The translations under genes were made by a program, and so were the position numbers. From NCBI RefSeq assembly GCF_024713975.1, contig NC_091094.1, positions 22,654,501 to 22,718,500 on the forward strand: 64,000 nucleotides of DNA. The letters run 5' to 3'. Each line of letters begins with the position of its first letter. Position 1 is the stretch's first letter. The stretch comes from Paralichthys olivaceus. Lineage: Eukaryota; Chordata; Actinopteri; Pleuronectiformes; Paralichthyidae. Of this stretch, positions 1-11,554 are shown in pieces. The notes below the pieces were generated by a model. It saw only the letters and a program-made list of their open reading frames with translations. It did not search any database and was not told where the DNA came from.

Positions 1-845
1 GAATAAAATGTTTCTAAACTGCTCCTGTGGTGTCACACAAGTGTCCGTAAGCCCGACATTCAAATTTGACTCAAAACAGTGTCATTTACACATTTTGTTT
101 AGCCTCAATGTCCTCTGATATCTTCCTCTGGAACTGTGTTCACGCATGAATCAAAGCAGACTTTAGGCTAAAAACATGGTGTAAATGTATTTAGGCTCGG
201 TTCCTGACTCCCAGCTCACCTGTATACCTGCAGTTCATCACCCAATCTGCTCATCACCCCAGAGGCACTATTAAAGCCTGGTTCATTCCTCCGGTTGCTG
301 TCAATTTGTTCAGTCAGCTGCTGTGCCTGCTTTATTACTTATTCAAAGATTTAGTGTACCATTTCTTATACCTGTTGAATCTGCTACGTCCAGTTCTTCT
401 GAATCCTGAACTGAACCAGCTGAAACCCTTTTGACAAGTTCTTACAATCAACACTAAAACTTCTGTCTCTGTGTCTGAGTCCAGACACCAATTTACATTG
501 TCAACAAGTTTCCTCCAATAGATCATATACTGCTCAAGAAACATGGCAACTGCTTCTCATGAAACTACTGTTACTGGGTCAAGAGAAAAAAGGTGACATA
601 AATAAGGCCAGAACAACCTGGGTTACTAGGGGCCAAATGCTCGAGACTAACCTCAACGTTACTGATCACCGATTATACGGTTTCGGGATACTTACCTGTA
701 CATCAGCCAAAAGGCGTTGTTACGGGAGTCATGTTTGTGTACGTTTGTGTACATGTTCAGTATGTGAGGTCAGTGTGTGAGCTGTTACCCAAAGCTTTAA
801 ATCCCCTACTTGAGCCAATTTAGTTGAGCCTGAGTAATATTTAAA
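1..845. other. Upstream flank of the SWS2 opsin, no gene seen
   Basis: About 0.85 kb precedes the opsin promoter. I see no coding exon, RNA gene or clear repeat. The open frames here are short and resemble no family I know. In other fish a further SWS2 copy or hcfc1 lies on this side, so the true neighbour is probably just outside the window. Confidence 0.5.
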
Positions 846-850
846 GTTCC

Positions 851-857
851 TATAAAT
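851..857 (+). promoter_or_regulatory. TATA-like box of the SWS2 opsin
   Basis: TATAAAT lies 177 nt before the opsin start codon. If used, transcription would begin near 880 and give a 5' UTR of about 150 nt without an intron. I saw no perfect TAATCC site in the 200 bases before it. This is inference from sequence only. Confidence 0.45.
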
Positions 858-1033
858 CCAGCAATCAGAGGCCATCTCCTTCAGAGAGACAAACCTCCAT
901 TACAAGAAACTGAAAACATAGAATCTCTAATTAACACTTGAACTTTACAGAACTGTCTTGAGCAGTATTACAATTTCTTGACTTCTTTTTGAACAAAGCT
1001 TGAATTTTCATTTGACAAACATCCAGGGGAAAA

Positions 1034-4000
1034 ATGAGGGGAAATCGCGCTGTGGAGTTCCCGGATGACTTCTGGATCCCGATCCCTCTGGACACCAACA
1101 ACGTCACGTCCCTCAGCCCATTCCTGGTTCCCCAGGATCACCTCGGAAGCCCAGCAATCTTTTATTCGATGTCAGCTTTTATGTTTTTCCTGTTCGTGGC
1201 TGGCACAGCCATCAACACACTCACCATCTTGTGCACCATTCAATACAAGAAACTCCGGTCTCATCTGAACTACATCCTGGTGAACCTGTCAGTGGCAAAC
1301 CTCCTCGTGTCCTCTGTGGGCTCTTTCACCTGCTTCTACTGCTTTGCCTTCAGATATATGATTCTTGGTCCACTTGGGTGCAAGATTGAAGGATTTACAG
1401 CGACTGTTGGTGGTAAGGAACATAAGAATTTAGGTTATATTCAGGACTATCATGGAGGTAGAAATTTTTTTAGTTTTTTATTTTAGTTAAAAATAAAAAA
1501 CTTAAAAAGTTAAGTTTTTTATTTTATTTCTAAGACACTAGATTGTGTTGATTGCTTGTAAAATGCAACACAACAAGCATATTGAATCAAATACAGATTT
1601 TTCTCATAACCATTTTCATCCAGTAAATCATCTTGGTAACATCACTGGACAGTTTCCTCTTTCTATCACATAAAAAATTTGATTACCTTCTGTTTATTTG
1701 CAGTATTAGTATCATGGTTTCAAAGTGCTAATTTTTTATGTTTAAGGTAAAAGAGGTAGGAGAGAACAGCTCTTAATGCATTAAATCTCTGTTTGCTTCT
1801 GGCTCATCCTGCCAAAAGCTGCAGTTACTGGACAATCATGTGGTGAAATGTTAAATGTAATGTGAGATCCACAGGCAGACGTCTAAAAACATTGATGCTT
1901 GTTACACATTAGACCATCCATTTAATTTTTTTAAACATTTGTTATAATAACTTCTAATTTCTTGTGGGCAAAAATACAACTGCTCCTGCAGTCCGTCATA
2001 CAGTGGACAACACACAACTATGTTTCATACATATTTTATATTTAAACTAGTCCTGATATGGGGAAATGCAAACAGTGTCAGTCTTTTATTTGTCTCATTC
2101 CAGGTATGGTCAGCCTGTGGTCTCTGGCTGTGGTAGCCTTAGAAAGATGGTTGGTTGTCTGCAAGCCACTAGGAACCTTCATCTTCAAACCAAACCATGC
2201 CATAGCTTGCTGCGCTCTAACTTGGGTCTTTGCTTTGATGGCTGCGATTCCTCCTCTGGTTGGCTGGAGTAGGTCAGTATATCACCATCTAGCGTGCAAC
2301 AGTGAAAATAACCCATTACTTTTCTTTAACTATTTTTTATGACATAGAAATAATAAAGGTTATCAGACCTCTTGTTTTGTCTTTTTTTATTTCTACAATA
2401 AGAACTACACAATCATATGTGGGATTTTTAGACCTTGGTTGAGGTATGTGCTATACTGAGTGCCATTCTAGTTTTAACTCTCCCTGGTAACATAAGTTGC
2501 TTTCAGACATGCAATGAACTCTGGAAATTTGCAGACTTTCCCAGCCCCCTAGTCAATCTCCGCACAAAGTGCAGAGAAACCGATGTCAGAAAACAGCAGG
2601 AGATCCTTTTAAAGAATTCATCGCAAGCAAGAGGAGGTGTTGATGATGTTTCTAACAAAATGAAAAAAAAGAAAAACAGAACAAAAATCTCAGGATGAAT
2701 AAGTGGTGCCCTAACCATAGAGGAACGGCAACAAAGATGTCAAGAGAGTTTTCGGTCATAAGGGCCAACGCCATGTAGATGTGCTGTTAAAATCATGTGA
2801 TATCTGCAAGCAGAATTTATACATCAGGTCCCTCTGTCTAGAGCTTTAATGTCCTACAGTCCAGACACAGACTGAGTGACTGATTGTCCTTCTCTCCAGG
2901 TACATCCCGGAGGGTATGCAGTGCTCCTGTGGACCAGACTGGTACACAACTGACAACAAGTTCAACAACGAGTCCTATGTGATCTTCCTCTTCTGCTTCT
3001 GCTTCTCTGTCCCCTTCTTCACCATCGTTTTCTGCTACTCACAGCTGCTCTTCATGCTGAAATCGGTGGGGAACGTGTCTCCATCTATCTATTGTTGACT
3101 GTCTCTTTTATCGAACATGTTTAGAATAAAAATAGCAATATTAACTAGTAAGAACAGGGCACAGCAAACAAGTGAGCTTTAATGACAAATGTTCGAAATA
3201 AATAAATCACATCCCAAAAGAAGTAAAAAAAAAGTGAATACATATCAGGTCCTACCCCATTTAAGTTTTTTCATTAAAAAATATTGTAAAATGCTGCAAT
3301 ATTACAGCTTTCATCATACAGCTCAATCAGCCAACATAAACATTATGACTCAGCAAGAGCAGATAAGCAAAATTCAAGCAAACAAAACATTTAAACATCC
3401 TACTTCCTGTCTTTCTGTGTTACTTCCCCTCCATAATCACCCATTTCATATATATCAGTACATTGGTTTTAAACTTTTGTGTTGTTATGTTTTCATTTTA
3501 TCATCACACCTTTGAGATTCTAATGACTTACAATGACCTGACTTCATAGATCTGAATGTGAATGTGCATCCCCACACCGAACAGTGTTTTCTGTTCTTCT
3601 TCCTCACCAGGCAGCGAAGGCTCAAGCTGAGTCTGCCTCCACCCAGAAGGCAGAGAAGGAGGTGACCAGGATGGTGGTTGTCATGGTGATGGGCTTCCTG
3701 GTGTGCTGGATGCCCTACGCTTCCTTTGCTCTCTGGATTATTAACAACCGAGGGCAGCCATTCGACCTGAGACTGGCCACCATACCCTCCTGTCTCTCCA
3801 AAGCCTCTACAGTCTACAACCCTGTTATTTACATCCTCCTCAATAAACAGGTGAGTTTGTGTAAATACATGGATGATCCAGGACTATGTGACCTTTGCTC
3901 AGCAAAGAACCAATTTCACAAACAATACTTATGCACAGAATGAGATTGAACTATTTGGAATTAAGGAAAATTCTGGCAAATTCTGCAGAAATCAAATAAA

Positions 4001-4752
4001 TAGAAACAAAGAAAATTTGAGGCAGGCAAGGGAACTTAATATCAAATCAAATCAAAAGTTTTTTCATTCACAATGATTCACAAATTATAACTGTTGCAAC
4101 ATCCTCTGTCCTTATCCCTAAGCTATAGAACGAAAAAAACTAACACAAAAAACTATTAAAGAATCACAAGTGCAGGATCACTCCTCCAGAACAGACAGAA
4201 GTGCAAGAGATGTTGCATGTATTAGAGCCCTTCAATAAAATAACATGATTTACAATATTCATGAGATAAGACAGTGTCCAACATAAATGCAGATTTATAT
4301 CAATGTTTAAAGAATTAATACAAAAGAAAGAGTCTGACAGAGATGAAGGGAGCAGTGATGACAATTGTAATGATGGTCGTCGCATGTGTGGGCAGTCCTG
4401 AATTGTATATCTAAATTGTAATCACAATCAACAATCAGCTGCCACCACGATCACAATCCAATATACTGAAAATAAATATTTGAATAATCACGGAGAAGGT
4501 CAATGGCGCCCTCTAAAGGTGGCTGTGAAAACATACAGAGAGCTTGCTCCATCCTCCGAGGAAAACCACATCACACTACCTTTAAACTACACACAGTAAA
4601 GAACAGATACTTATTTCAGCAACATGTTGTTTCATTTTGTTTTTCAGTTCCGCTCATGCATAAGGAAGATGGTGGGGATGAGTGGAGGTGATGACGAGGA
4701 GTCATCGACAAGTCAATCGGTTACTGAAGTCTCTAAAGTCGGACCTGGTTAG
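1034..4752 (+). CDS. opn1sw2: Short-wave-sensitive 2 (blue) cone opsin
   Basis: This is a cone visual pigment: an 11-cis-retinal-binding G-protein-coupled receptor of the outer segment that activates cone transducin. Exons are 1034-1412, 2104-2272, 2900-3065, 3611-3850 and 4648-4752. The 169, 166 and 240-nt middle exons are the classic opsin sizes, and the protein has 352 aa, normal for SWS2. Visible marks are N-glycosylation sites near the N-terminus, counterion E119 (bovine 113), ERW at the end of helix 3, Schiff-base lysine K302 (bovine 296) in SKAST, NPVIY in helix 7, and a Ser/Thr-rich tail ending in VGPG. Bovine-numbered tuning sites read N83, C94, T116, T118, W265, A269 and S292. The SWS2A or SWS2B subtype is not settled. 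Position next to LWS, with W265 and A269, leans to SWS2B. The gene looks intact. Confidence 0.95.
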
Positions 4753-5241
4753 ATTATTCACTGGTACAGAGTGTGAATAGCCTGAAAAGACAAATACTAT
4801 ATGACAAATGAAATTACGTTATTCCTTGAGATAAAGAGTTGGCTGCAAAGAAGAATATATGTAAAGAAAACTCCGAAATATATAAATAATGTCAGTGATG
4901 ATGTGATGTCTTTTCTACGATATTCACTGCAGGTGCACATAAGAAAAATGTATAATGTTTAGTCTTGCATTCTGTCTCAGGTCACTAGAAACCCATAATA
5001 GCTATTACTCAAGTAAACACTGAATGGACATGCTTGTAAGAATGCTTGCAAATGAGTGTTAAAACATCTGCTGTATATTTGTTGTGTCAAATTTCACACA
5101 TGCATGTAAAAATGTGAACTTAATTAACAGTGGAGGTACAGCTTCAGAGCTGTAATATCTGCTTGGATCAGATCACCAGATATTCAGTTATTTGTGAGAT
5201 GAGTAGAATGTACATGAGAAAAGATAGAGTGCACAAATACA

Positions 5242-5247
5242 ATAAAT
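5242..5247 (+). terminator. Candidate poly(A) signal of the SWS2 opsin
   Basis: AATAAA lies 490 nt beyond the stop codon. It is the first canonical hexamer I noticed downstream, but nothing else confirms its use. Confidence 0.35.
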
Positions 5248-5654
5248 ATAACAGTAAATACAATGTTTCTATCATCTGATAGATGCCGAACGTACAGAAA
5301 CAATGTATGTTATGCAGGTCAGAATCATGACTGGACACAAACATCCTAATTCCATATTTACATGCATGATTTTACTGAGTGAAAGAAACGGATGGCTGGC
5401 ATTTTAAAATAAGGTGCATGCCAATGAGGAACATGAGAGGAAAAGAGTCAGGAACAACCGGATACATAATAAAATCATGATGACTAGTTCCTGATCAAAC
5501 TCTGAACTGAGGACAACATAGGGTATATGAATTCCCGGAGGACAGACTGGGAGGTACCATATTAATGAATCATCAGTTTATGAACAGTTCATGATTACCT
5601 GTGAAACGGAGGGATGGCCACTTTCTTCATAAGAGGTGAGTGATTATCTCTGAA

Positions 5655-5935
5655 TCCAGTTCATCCATTATCTATCATAATTATCCTTTTGAGGGTCAAG
5701 GGGGGAGGTGCAGCCAATCTCATCGCAAGAGGCGGGGTACACCCTGGTCCCCAGTCCATCACAGGGCCAACATACAGAGACAAACAACCAATCACACTCA
5801 CATTCACACCTACAGTCAATTTTCAGTGTCTAATTAATCCAACCCACATCTCCCTGTTGGGGGAAGCCAGAGTACCCCACAGAGACATGGGGAGAACATA
5901 CAAACTCCACACAGAAAGACCCCAGCTAAAGTGAG
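5655..5935. repeat. Teleost interspersed repeat, worn copy
   Basis: The stretch runs from a 'catccattatctat' start through 'gggtacaccctggtcc', 'ccagtccatcacagggc' and 'cacactcacattcacacc' to 'ggggagaacatacaaactcc' and 'agaaagaccccagc'. I recognise this wording from a very common dispersed fish repeat, but I cannot assign its class with certainty. Open frames inside it are not genes. Confidence 0.75.
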
Positions 5936-7429
5936 ATTCGTTGCTTCAAAAATATTGCGGCATTCTCTGATAAGAGTTAATAGCTGCTCTGACTGAAAAT
6001 ACTGATAGTTTGAAATCTATTTTTTTAGATTTAGCATCATTTAGCATCATTCTTCTGATTCTTCTCCATCAGAACTTCAGGTGTGAATCTTGCACAAGCA
6101 GTCGTCTTGTTCTCACAAATCAGAATGAAATGCATTTTCTTCTGCTGAATTATTCATCAAGTAATTCAAATGTTTGCAAAAAGGAAAATGTCTGGGGTTT
6201 AAAAGACATAGACATTATCAGCATTCAGCCTACAGATGGTGCTACACTTCAGATGAAGAGTGAGCCTCCTTCACAGCACAGCTGCCACATGTCTTGTGTA
6301 TAAAATGCTACTATTGCTAATGTAATGGGAAAGTAGATCTATACTGTCACTGTGTGCACTGCAACGAAAATTTACTAGACTGACTTTATGTATTTTATCA
6401 TGGACCATTGATAATGGAGGAATATTGTGTTAAATGCCAATAACGTCGTTCTCTCACTCTGGAAATGATTTAATGAACCATGATCGTCCACCAACCTGCC
6501 AACTGGTGTATTTTACTTTAATAGTAAATCATGGATGTAGATTTTTACACCATAAAATCAATGCCCTCATTTTTTTATAATAATTTTTGGGGCGGATTTT
6601 CGCTCCAGGTAATCTGCCCGATGGAAACATAAAGCCACACTGAGATTGTTCCATTCTGTTGACTACTTTGTTGCACGGACAAACAAGAGACACAAAGCCT
6701 TTATTTAACAGAAGATAAACTAAACACACATACACACACGTACGCACAATACACAAAAATAAATACATACAGTGCAAGTGATAATAATTTTCAATTTGGG
6801 TTCACACTGATAAACTCAGAGTGTCTAATAAATCAAGTGTTCAATATTTACTATTGTTACAATAAATGTTTTATTGTTTAAAGCTGTTATATGCACTTGT
6901 TTTCCTTGAAATTAAGGGTTAATTGACCAGGATTACAAGTTCACCTGAGTCCCTGTGTTGGCACGGATCAAAGTTAAAGTTTTAGTCTCAAGTCATCAAG
7001 TCATCAAGGAAAAGACAAGAAGGCATGAGTATAATTCAAACAAAAAAATCTGAGTAGACACAAAAACCATGATTATAAAAATATGATAACATGTTATCTG
7101 TTCGCTACACTGCAGAGAAGAGAAGGAAATCAAACAATTAAGCAATCAATCAATCAATATTTGGAAATACCATTGTGACTACTGCGTCTGGCTTGTTGTC
7201 CATCGTGGAACAGCTGTGCTGCAAAGAGGCAAGAGAAGACTATGGTCATCACAACATCCCTCAACATTGTACACATAAATCTGAGACAAGGATTATTACC
7301 TGATCTGAAGTGAACACAAGATCATATGATTAACAGGTGGCCTCGGCTCACTTCACACCAGTGTAATTGTTTATGATATAGATCACCAAGGTCACAGTGG
7401 CCACAGAGATTTCCGTCGGTAGTCAGGAG
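5936..7429. other. Inter-opsin DNA, left part
   Basis: AT-rich sequence with no coding exon or clear repeat apart from a short (atca)n-like run near 7140-7160. In other fish this interval holds cone-opsin regulatory elements, so it may hold conserved non-coding sites that cannot be seen without alignment. Confidence 0.4.
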
Positions 7430-7500
7430 CAGATCCGAGTTCTGCTAGTAGTGAACTTTTACCAAATATGAATAGTTCAGAACTAGCGGAATTCCAGACC
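7430..7500 (-). ncRNA. mir726: microRNA precursor mir-726
   Basis: Read on the minus strand, the segment folds into a hairpin of about 70 nt. The 5' arm contains GAATTCCGCTAGTT, the loop is AT-rich, and the 3' arm carries the likely mature 21-mer at 7455 down to 7435, starting TTCACTACTAGC. The arms pair over about 20 positions with a small internal loop. From memory the mature strand matches fish miR-726, and I recall miR-726 as associated with the fish LWS opsin region, so position and sequence agree. It lies 4.1 kb before the lws start codon and on the opposite strand from both opsins. Host transcript and promoter are not visible. Confidence 0.85.
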
Positions 7501-8734
7501 TACCCTCGAAATATCCCCAGCACCACATAGACAATAAACAATAAGAAGAAGATACTACAATTCCACATCTTGGATGATATTTAATTTTTATCAAGATACT
7601 GAAAACAATACAAGTTTTCTAAATGTCACATTTGAAAAATCTGTTTAAACCAAACAAACACATTAAACATTAAACAACCACTATTTCAACAAGTGAACAT
7701 TCAACACATTTAAATACAATTACTAATATAGACCTACAATTATAAATAGCAGAAAATAGAAAAGTTTACAGATTCCCTTAGTTTCAGGATCCATCCTCTT
7801 CTTGTTGCGCAGTCCTTATCCTGGAGTTCTTCTCAGAGCTATGAGCTACCTGCACAAGACGTGGACTTGAAAAAAACAAAACAGAATCAACGGATTAAAA
7901 AAAACAATGACAGCAGTCCTGGAAAATCTCTGCCTTTCCTGAAGTGAACTGTTGCTCCAAAAGAGATTAAAGTGTTACGGAGTGAGCATGACAGAAGTAA
8001 TTACACTGTGTTAATGTGTTAGGTGGAAGAACCTGAGTTGTCCGTGTAATCCGCTTTGGTCTACGGGGACATGAGAAATCTTGACCGGCATTTTTCCAGG
8101 TCAACCGTGGTCCTGATTAGAGGTTAAACATGTGGAAGTGAGACTCTGCAGATCCATACCCAAACAGCTGCTAATGCAATGTACATATGATGTCCTTTCT
8201 CTCAACTAGGCAATCCGGTATTATGGATGACTGAGCAAATGGCAACAGATAAAGGATCCGCAGTAATGTTTACTCTAATATGATTGTCTCTACAATGCCA
8301 TGCAGAGAATTTGACATTTTTGCACGAGAATTTAATAATTTGAATAAAGTCAAAATGTGAAGTTGAAATGCCGAGAATAAAGTCACACTTAATCAGAGGA
8401 AGATATTTTTTGTATTTCAAAAGTAAATTTGAAATGTGGAGTCAAAATAATCGTTCAATACTTTCACACATACATAGTTCATCTCTGTGTCAAAATTGTG
8501 TATTTTGGAAAGTAAAGAAATTGTCAGATTCTGCCCTTCGTCTGACTCAGACATCATAGAGGAGGTTTCAGATGCAGTAAGACAATTCAAAAAGCACCTA
8601 GTTTTTCTACAAATGATTTTTCTATAAAGGTAGATCCTCTCAAATCCAGTCTTCACATTGCTTGTTAAAACCTTGGAATATTACATACCTAAGCTTATTT
8701 AAACAGTAACGTAAGCTGATTCACATTTACTTTA
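7501..8734. other. Inter-opsin DNA, middle part
   Basis: AT-rich sequence with no gene seen. Short open frames at 8202-8656 on both strands overlap one another and look like chance. Confidence 0.4.
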
Positions 8735-8860
8735 TTTTGTGAGCTTCTTTGATTGGTATAAAATGAATTGTAACTTAGGAACTAAAGGGACATGAGATGC
8801 TGTGATGGCAAATTTAACATAGTTACAATTCATTTTATACCATTCAAAGCTCACAAAATG
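8735..8860. repeat. Imperfect inverted repeat, possible small palindromic element
   Basis: The left arm (8735-8777) and right arm (8820-8860) are near-perfect reverse complements. Both contain ATAAAATGAATTGTAACT or its complement, and TTTTGTGAGCT or AGCTCACAAAA. The loop is about 42 nt. It could be a MITE remnant or a structured transcript. No target duplication was recognised. Confidence 0.7.
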
Positions 8861-9119
8861 ATGTACTTATCACAACAAAACAAAAAAGAGCAAAATGTGT
8901 TGATGTTTATTGATGTACATTACACTGACCTCCTCAACATACTGACTTTATTTCTTTTTTTAAATAAAGCATTTGTTTTAGATAATTTGGTTTCTTTGTT
9001 GAGATTTTCCATAAACTGATTCCTTTCACTCTAATGTAACGGTCCATAAATGGTTCTGAATTGTGTTTCTTTAAAGATCACTGTTTCTTCTAAGTTAAGT
9101 TAATTTCATATGAGCTTTA

Positions 9120-9880
9120 TTTAAATCTGCAGAATACTTCATCTAGTAGCTCCTGAAAAGAAACAACTTTAACTGAACGAATAATGGGTTTGATGGATCT
9201 CTGTATCGACTTCTACTGATGATTCTTATGGCTCTTTTTCCTAAAATGAAAACTGAATGAGTATATGTTTTGCAAGCACTTCCCCAAACTTCAACACAGT
9301 AGGTCAGATATGTGACAATCAGTGAGTTGAATGAAATGTGCAATGCTTGATTATCTAATGAATCCTTTGCCTTTTGTAACAAAGCTATTGTTTGTCTGTT
9401 TTCACCTTTGTGTAATTTATATGTGATTTCCAGTTCACATTCTCATCTATCGTGACACCTACATCAGTCATCAAGATCCAATATCGATAACAGTCGACTC
9501 AAGCTATATATTGCATTAATTAATTCACTTGAAGTCTTCAGTCCACATGGATTTTCCAGATCAATATTGAGGTCCCCATTTAGAAACACACTCTTATTAA
9601 CTTTGTTATTTTGTCTGTGAATGTCTGAGCACAGGAACCCGGTGTTATATAGACACAACTGTTTATGACATTTTTAACTTTTTCATGAATGATTTCTTCT
9701 GCGATCATTTCCAAAATGTTGTCTACAGCAGTTGTCATATTGCAAACAATTCAAAGTTGAGTTCATATACAAAGCTATTCCTCCACCTTTTTTATTTCTT
9801 CTATTTGCATAATACGACTCATATCCGTCTATCTGAGCTTCACTGTTGGAATGTTAATATTAATACACTTTGAATAATCA
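9120..9880 (-). mobile_element. LINE (non-LTR retrotransposon) fragment, antisense
   Basis: On the minus strand, three stretches resemble a LINE polyprotein in the right order. At 9.87-9.69 kb a frame carries GYESYYANRRNKKGGGIALY, an endonuclease-domain motif. At 9.66-9.46 kb a frame carries NGDLNIDLENPCG and 'SSELINAIYSL', also endonuclease. At 9.38-9.14 kb a frame carries LIVTYLTYCVEVWGSACK and RAIRIISRSRYRDPSNPLF, the end of the reverse transcriptase region. Most of the reverse transcriptase between them is missing, and frames shift, so the copy is dead and internally deleted. The motifs fit the CR1/L2/Rex1-like side of LINEs. The exact clade is not resolved. Confidence 0.8.
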
Positions 9881-11300
9881 GACAACCAGCACTCTGTGGC
9901 AGGAAGGGGGGGTGGCCAGTGTGCCTTCAGTCTGTGAACTGAGTTGAATGTGTCTTTGTTGATGTGATCAGATAAACCAGAGCAGTCGTAACTGCCTTAA
10001 CTGGCGGTCTGTGGCTGATAATATCTTTCCCAAACAGATTATTGATAATCTGATTAATTAAATTTACCAGATCGGATGCAGACATTCACAGACGGTGCAG
10101 ATCTCCATTATAGCAACACAATTCATAGAAACACTTCCTCTTTAGCAGGTTGTGTTCATTTTGTTGCTGTCATGCTTTATATTTAGTTGAATTACAGATG
10201 TTTTATTTTGAAAGGTTTTGAACTGGTCTGAATGATCTGATATGCAATATATGAACAAATAGCACCAGTTCACTTAATCAATCAAATCTATATATAAGCT
10301 GCACATGTGAACAGTTATAAAGCAAATTCAGTTTAATTTTATTAAAAACAAATTGAATATGAAATCTTCATTGCAGATAAACCAGGTAGGAGGAACACAA
10401 AGTCTTCTAACTTCACTCTGACTGTTTTAATAAGTTCTAGACACAATGTCCAGCACACACATAATAACTTTGATGATTTGTATTCTTGTTTTTATTTGTC
10501 CTCCTTTTGAAACACTTTGCAACAGCTGTTTTGAAATGTGCCATATATTTAAGTTATTATTATTATTATTATTATTTATTTAATCATTGATGCAAGAGAA
10601 AGAACCTTTCCAGGCCAATCACTCCGTTCAATGCCATTCTTCAGTCCTTAATTGTTTTTCTTTTCAGACCTTCCTCGTGAATCAGGGTATGTTACCCCTC
10701 CCCTTTGCTCATAGCATGAGGGCAATGACGTGAGTTGCAGGATCAAAAGATTTTTGAAAAAGCTCTTGAGTGCCCTCTCTTTCCGGAGGGCTTAAAGTTG
10801 TCTTACTTTCCTCGCATGTCAACAACTCCAACTGTCCTCATTACACTTCCGTGGATCTCCACTTGTCCACATAAGCTGCTTTAAGACTTGGCTGTCCTCT
10901 CATGCCCACAGTGATCCACATGTACTGTATACCCATCAATGTCATACACAACATGTAAGGTGAATGTGCACAATTCTCCGGAGTTTTTTTCATTTCCCAG
11001 ATTAATTTATTAGCATAAAATGGGTGCGGTTCATAGTGTCATGACATCTAATTATTCCCCTGCATCCAAAAGTAAAGGAAGATAAACATTTGCTCTAAAG
11101 CTAAAATTATAATTTGAGACACAAGTGTAGTGCTGCGTTAATAGCTCTTTAATTCATTATTGCTCTAGTTGTAAGTAACACTGTATGACTCAGTGAAGAA
11201 AAATGGCACAAACTTTACATTGTGGGACACTCAAAAGTTCTTGCCACTAATCTTAACTTTGACTGAGTGGAGGGAAATCCGCTTCCAAATCAGATTATTC
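9881..11300. other. Inter-opsin DNA, right part up to the LWS promoter
   Basis: AT-rich sequence with a (TTA)n run near 10555-10575. No coding exon was seen. In other fish the LWS control elements lie within about 2 kb upstream of LWS, so regulatory sequence is likely here, but I cannot mark its limits. Confidence 0.4.
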
Positions 11301-11315
11301 TGTCATTTTGTGTCT

Positions 11316-11321
11316 TAATCC
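11316..11321 (+). promoter_or_regulatory. CRX/OTX-type site before LWS
   Basis: TAATCC within 'tcttaatccaattacc', about 140 nt before the TATA box. CRX and related K50 homeodomain factors bind TAATCC in photoreceptor promoters, and the adjoining CAATTA could take another homeodomain. A second TAATCC lies at 11428-11433. Confidence 0.45.
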
Positions 11322-11427
11322 AATTACCTCATTTGGCTGAGTTTTAATTACAGTTCAAAATACGTTAACTGCATTGCTACCAAGTATCACTACTAAGCGG
11401 CACACCACAGCTGTAATTTGATTGACC

Positions 11428-11433
11428 TAATCC
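11428..11433 (+). promoter_or_regulatory. Second CRX/OTX-type site before LWS
   Basis: TAATCC sits 25 nt upstream of the TATA box. Its spacing is typical of cone-opsin promoters. Binding is inferred. Confidence 0.45.
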
Positions 11434-11457
11434 TATCAGAGGTCTCTGAACCATAAG

Positions 11458-11464
11458 TATAAAA
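11458..11464 (+). promoter_or_regulatory. TATA box of LWS opsin
   Basis: TATAAAA lies 97 nt before the LWS start codon, so the transcript should begin near 11488 with a 5' UTR of roughly 65 nt. Confidence 0.65.
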
Positions 11465-11554
11465 ACTTAAGTCAGATGTGTGGAACCAGTCACCCGAGGA
11501 GGTTGCAAGTGACAAGAAAGGCTGACTGTTGAGGGCCCTCCTGCTAAGAACAAA

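Noticed and set aside
5689-5934. 81-residue open frame after the SWS2 opsin
   Set aside because: It lies wholly in a recognised dispersed fish repeat.
4753-11300. A possible second SWS2 opsin or opsin pseudogene between the two opsins
   Set aside because: I looked for opsin exon hallmarks ([16 protein letters not shown] blocks) and found none. Only mir-726, repeats and a LINE fragment could be supported.
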